Shown: positions 4,806 to 7,069 of the stretch, piece by piece
How positions within the stretch are numbered: the stretch's first letter is position 1
Layout of the letters: the number at the start of each line of letters is the position of its first letter
Origin: Aquificales bacterium
Lineage (GTDB): Bacteria; Aquificota; Aquificia; Aquificales; Aquificaceae
Length of the DNA: 7,069 bases
Reading direction: 5' to 3'
Assembly: GCA_015491275.1 (NCBI GenBank)
Contig: WFWF01000149.1
Coordinates: 1-7,069 of the forward strand
Made by a program: the position numbers and the translations under genes
Notes under the pieces: model-generated
What the model was told of the DNA's origin: nothing
Databases searched by the model: none
The model's input: only the letters and a program-made list of their open reading frames with translations

Positions 4806-6634
4806 CAGTAATTCACCTCCACCCCCGCGTATACTGATCTCCTTAACACATTATAGCCGTAAACCTCCTCATAATCTTCATTCAAGAGGTTTACACCGTA
4901 GACATAAAGTTTATATCTATTCCTAACATTATAGCCCACGTAAGCATTTAATAAACTGTAACCTTTGAGTCTTACAAGAGAAGGAGGAAAATCATCAAAG
5001 TTGAAATCCTTCCTATCTCCCACTCTTACAAAGCTCAGATTTGTATCAAAATTACCCACACTGCCTTTAAGTATAAAACCCCACTTCTCCTTTGGTATTC
5101 GGGTAACCTGCTCTCTAGGCTTAAGATATCCACACCCTTCCAGACAATAGGAAGAGGCATCATTAAAGAAAGCTTTTGCAGTAAGCGATCTTGTTATGTA
5201 AATACCCATATACACCTCCCTGCCATCCGCCCTTGCTTTACCCAAATTTAAAAAAGAGGAAGTATTCCAATCATAGTCTATGAGATTCCTATAGAAAGTC
5301 CCATATACACCTAAACCCGCAAATAACCTGCACCATCTCCCCTTAAGACCCACTTGATATCCTGCACTCTCCTCGGGTTTCAGCCCTTTAGTATCTCCGT
5401 ATGTATATTCAAAGATATTAGGTGTTCTGTATGCTGTTGCATAACTTCCATAAAAGATTACATTGAGAGGTTTTATATAAAAAGAAGTGCCCGCTTTGTA
5501 AACTGTCTTGTCTTCAAATGTATCCGAATCATTAAATCTTATACCACCTTCAATATTCCAGTACCTTATGGGTCTGAAAAGAACATTTGAATATACGGAA
5601 TTGGTTCTGAAACGAGTTATAGGAATTTTATTAGTCTCACCCGATTCCTCCTTCATTGTGCCACCAAAAGATAGAGCTACCTTCTTGAACTTAACATAGT
5701 TTTCAACATCTGAATAAAAAACTATACCCCTGAATTTTCCAAAAGAAGAAGCATCTCCCGAATATACTCTCTCCGTATCAGTCCTACCTATGGTGAACTT
5801 TATATTGTAATTATTTAATGGATAAAAGCTCACCTTAACACCACCCGAATTCATAAGGGAATTTTCAATACATTTCGCATCTATTTTATTTGCACATATA
5901 TCAAAATTAAGTCTTCCATCATAACCGAGAAAGAATACATCAAGGATAGCCCTGTCCCACACATAACCCACCTTAAAAGCCAAAGAAGAGTTGCCATAAA
6001 AATCAATATCATCTGTGGAATCATTTTTTCTTGTGAAGTCGTAATTCTTTGTGTTTATTAAAGAGCCCCTTATATTGAAGTGAATCCTGTCAACAGAGCC
6101 CTTGTAACCTATTATCGTTCTGAATGTATCCCTCTCACCGTACATAAAATCAAGGGTAAGCTCAGGTCTGCCTCTTCCCCTGTCAAGGCTAAGATAAATA
6201 AGCCCGCTCATAGCGTCAGAACCGTAAAGGACACTCTGAGGTCCCTTCAGTATCTCCATCCTGTCAAGGATTGGCGGTACCCTGCTGAACTGGGATGTTC
6301 CGAGACCGACTGGATCGTTAAGGGGTACACCCTCAAACATAAAGAGGACATGGCTACTTCTTCCGCCCCTTATATAAATGCTTGATTGGGCACCGAAAAG
6401 CCCCGTCCTGACTCCATCTATTCCCATCTCATCAAAAAGCGCTTCATAAATACTCGTAACGCTTTTTTTCTCCATTTCCCTTTTGTCCATAATGATCATA
6501 TCCTCCGTGCCTTGGGTTGCAACTTCCCTAAGACGCGAAGCCCTTACCTCAACACTCTTAAGCTCAAGATCCTGCGCCCTTATAAAGCCCAAGCCTAATC
6601 CCAACAGAATTAAAAGTCTTTTCATTTTCACCAT
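4805..6634 (-). CDS. TonB-dependent outer-membrane receptor, BtuB-like
   Basis: A 609-residue receptor (606 from the second Met) for active uptake of a substrate across the outer membrane using TonB energy. A signal peptide is clear from M4: KR, then a Leu/Gly-rich core, with likely cleavage after FIRA (residue 20). KSVEVRAS at 26-33 is at the position of a TonB box. The plug domain spans about 40-150, with IYIRGGRSSHVLFMFEGVPL and MEILKGPQSVLYGSDAMSG. The rest is beta-barrel; YATAYRTPNIFEY (398-410), LKPEES (418-423) and VNLLNEDYEEVYGY (581-594) closely resemble the E. coli BtuB barrel and C-terminus. The last residue is Tyr, suitable for barrel assembly. It has five cysteines (C247, C255, C435, C497, C501); C247/C255 and C497/C501 are close pairs. 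It overlaps nrdB by 7 bases from M1, or starts just after it from M4. Cobalamin is a plausible substrate, but siderophores or other metal complexes are not excluded. Confidence 0.82.
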   Translation of the reverse strand: MVKMKRLLILLGLGLGFIRAQDLELKSVEVRASRLREVATQGTEDMIIMDKREMEKKSVTSIYEALFDEMGIDGVRTGLFGAQSSIYIRGGRSSHVLFMFEGVPLNDPVGLGTSQFSRVPPILDRMEILKGPQSVLYGSDAMSGLIYLSLDRGRGRPELTLDFMYGERDTFRTIIGYKGSVDRIHFNIRGSLINTKNYDFTRKNDSTDDIDFYGNSSLAFKVGYVWDRAILDVFFLGYDGRLNFDICANKIDAKCIENSLMNSGGVKVSFYPLNNYNIKFTIGRTDTERVYSGDASSFGKFRGIVFYSDVENYVKFKKVALSFGGTMKEESGETNKIPITRFRTNSVYSNVLFRPIRYWNIEGGIRFNDSDTFEDKTVYKAGTSFYIKPLNVIFYGSYATAYRTPNIFEYTYGDTKGLKPEESAGYQVGLKGRWCRLFAGLGVYGTFYRNLIDYDWNTSSFLNLGKARADGREVYMGIYITRSLTAKAFFNDASSYCLEGCGYLKPREQVTRIPKEKWGFILKGSVGNFDTNLSFVRVGDRKDFNFDDFPPSLVRLKGYSLLNAYVGYNVRNRYKLYVYGVNLLNEDYEEVYGYNVLRRSVYAGVEVNY

Positions 6635-7069
6635 TTTAATTCACTTGCCTTTGAATAGGTCTGCGGTTTCCTCTGGAAGAAATCCGTTTTCGTATTGTTT
6701 ATCTTTCTGAACTCATCTATCCATTTCATAGGATTATCAGTTATTTCTGGGAAAAGGGGATCCAACCCTATCTGCGTAAGCCTCAAGTTACACAGATATT
6801 TTATATACCTCTCTATAAGGATGTCATTTATACCCAATATCTGACCCCCTGTAACATACTTGCCCCACTCTATCTCCTTATATGTGGCAAATTTAAAGAA
6901 CTCATATATCCAGTTTATCATCTCTGGAGTGAATAAATCGGAATTTTCCTCTTTCACAGAATGAATAATGTTTCTGAATAGGGTCACATGGGTAAGCTCA
7001 TCCCTGTTTATGTACTTTATTTGTTGAACGGTGTTAGTCATCTTGCCTTGTCTTCCGAGGGTGTAGAAT
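6628..7069 (-). CDS. nrdB: Ribonucleotide reductase class I small subunit (R2), C-terminal part; 5' end outside window
   Basis: The frame continues past the internal ATG at 7041 to the window edge (YTLGRQGK precedes that Met), so this is the last 146 codons of a longer gene. R2 houses the metal cofactor that starts radical chemistry in class I ribonucleotide reductase, which makes deoxynucleotides in the cytoplasm. YINRDELTH holds two metal ligands, the Glu (codon 6999-6997) and the His (6990-6988), as in the RDExxxH motif of R2 proteins. Downstream, KEIEWGKYVTGGQILGIND, then YIKYLCNLRL, NPMKWIDEF and KTDFFQRKP are typical of R2 C-terminal halves; FFQ...SKASELKW is the tail expected to dock on the large subunit. 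The wording is closer to Chlamydia-like and Gram-positive R2 proteins than to E. coli NrdB. The radical-site Tyr/Phe, which would tell class Ia/b from Ic, is outside the window. The stop overlaps the receptor's longest start. Confidence 0.9.
   Translation of the reverse strand, partial: FYTLGRQGKMTNTVQQIKYINRDELTHVTLFRNIIHSVKEENSDLFTPEMINWIYEFFKFATYKEIEWGKYVTGGQILGINDILIERYIKYLCNLRLTQIGLDPLFPEITDNPMKWIDEFRKINNTKTDFFQRKPQTYSKASELKW

Noticed and set aside
6628..6700. Cobalamin riboswitch ahead of the BtuB-like receptor
   Set aside because: The receptor start overlaps the nrdB coding end, so there is no leader to hold a riboswitch, and no B12-box-like sequence was seen in or near it.
572..6710. 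Plus-strand open frames of 60-140 codons across the window
   Set aside because: All lie opposite well-supported minus-strand genes, have no recognisable domains, and lack consistent ribosome-binding sites. They are antisense shadows.
6628..7041. A complete 137-residue protein starting at ATG 7041
   Set aside because: The frame stays open upstream to the window edge and reads YTLGRQGK before that Met, which is typical R2 sequence. The Met is internal and the gene is cut by the window.

Overview
The window looks like part of a chromosome from a thermophilic, autotrophic bacterium of the Aquificales, most likely the Hydrogenobacter/Thermocrinis/Aquifex group. The main reason is a five-gene 2-oxoacid:ferredoxin oxidoreductase operon with the gene order and subunit sizes described for the Hydrogenobacter pyruvate synthase of the reductive TCA cycle. 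The placement comes from protein recognition only; no database search was possible. Every supportable gene lies on the minus strand, so transcription runs from high to low coordinates.

Right part (about 4149-7069): three tightly coupled genes. The C-terminal part of a class I ribonucleotide reductase small subunit (nrdB) runs in from beyond the window. It overlaps a BtuB-like TonB-dependent outer-membrane receptor by up to 7 bases. The receptor stop in turn overlaps the start of an endonuclease III gene (nth) in a TGATG arrangement. The receptor shows that the cell has an outer membrane.

Middle (484-4148): a 75-base AT-rich gap carries a candidate promoter and a strong ribosome-binding site. 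It is followed by five genes: a small 8-cysteine ferredoxin-like subunit, a 188-residue subunit whose second half resembles the epsilon subunit of archaeal CO dehydrogenase/acetyl-CoA synthase, and the alpha, beta and gamma subunits. Alpha, beta and gamma are joined by stop/start overlaps of 1, 11 and 4 bases. Together they should form one cytoplasmic complex that uses reduced ferredoxin to carboxylate an acyl-CoA, most likely acetyl-CoA to pyruvate. The closely related 2-oxoglutarate enzyme of the same bacteria cannot be excluded from sequence alone.

Left end (1-483): a GC-rich hairpin directly after the gamma gene probably ends the operon. Beyond it lies a decayed IS607-type insertion sequence. 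The helix-turn-helix start of a TnpA serine recombinase is joined to a piece from the middle of TnpB, out of frame and with a nonsense codon.

No tRNA, rRNA, CRISPR array, riboswitch or plus-strand gene was found. The least familiar material is the CO-dehydrogenase-epsilon-like subunit with its odd ferredoxin partner, and the collapsed TnpA/TnpB remnant.
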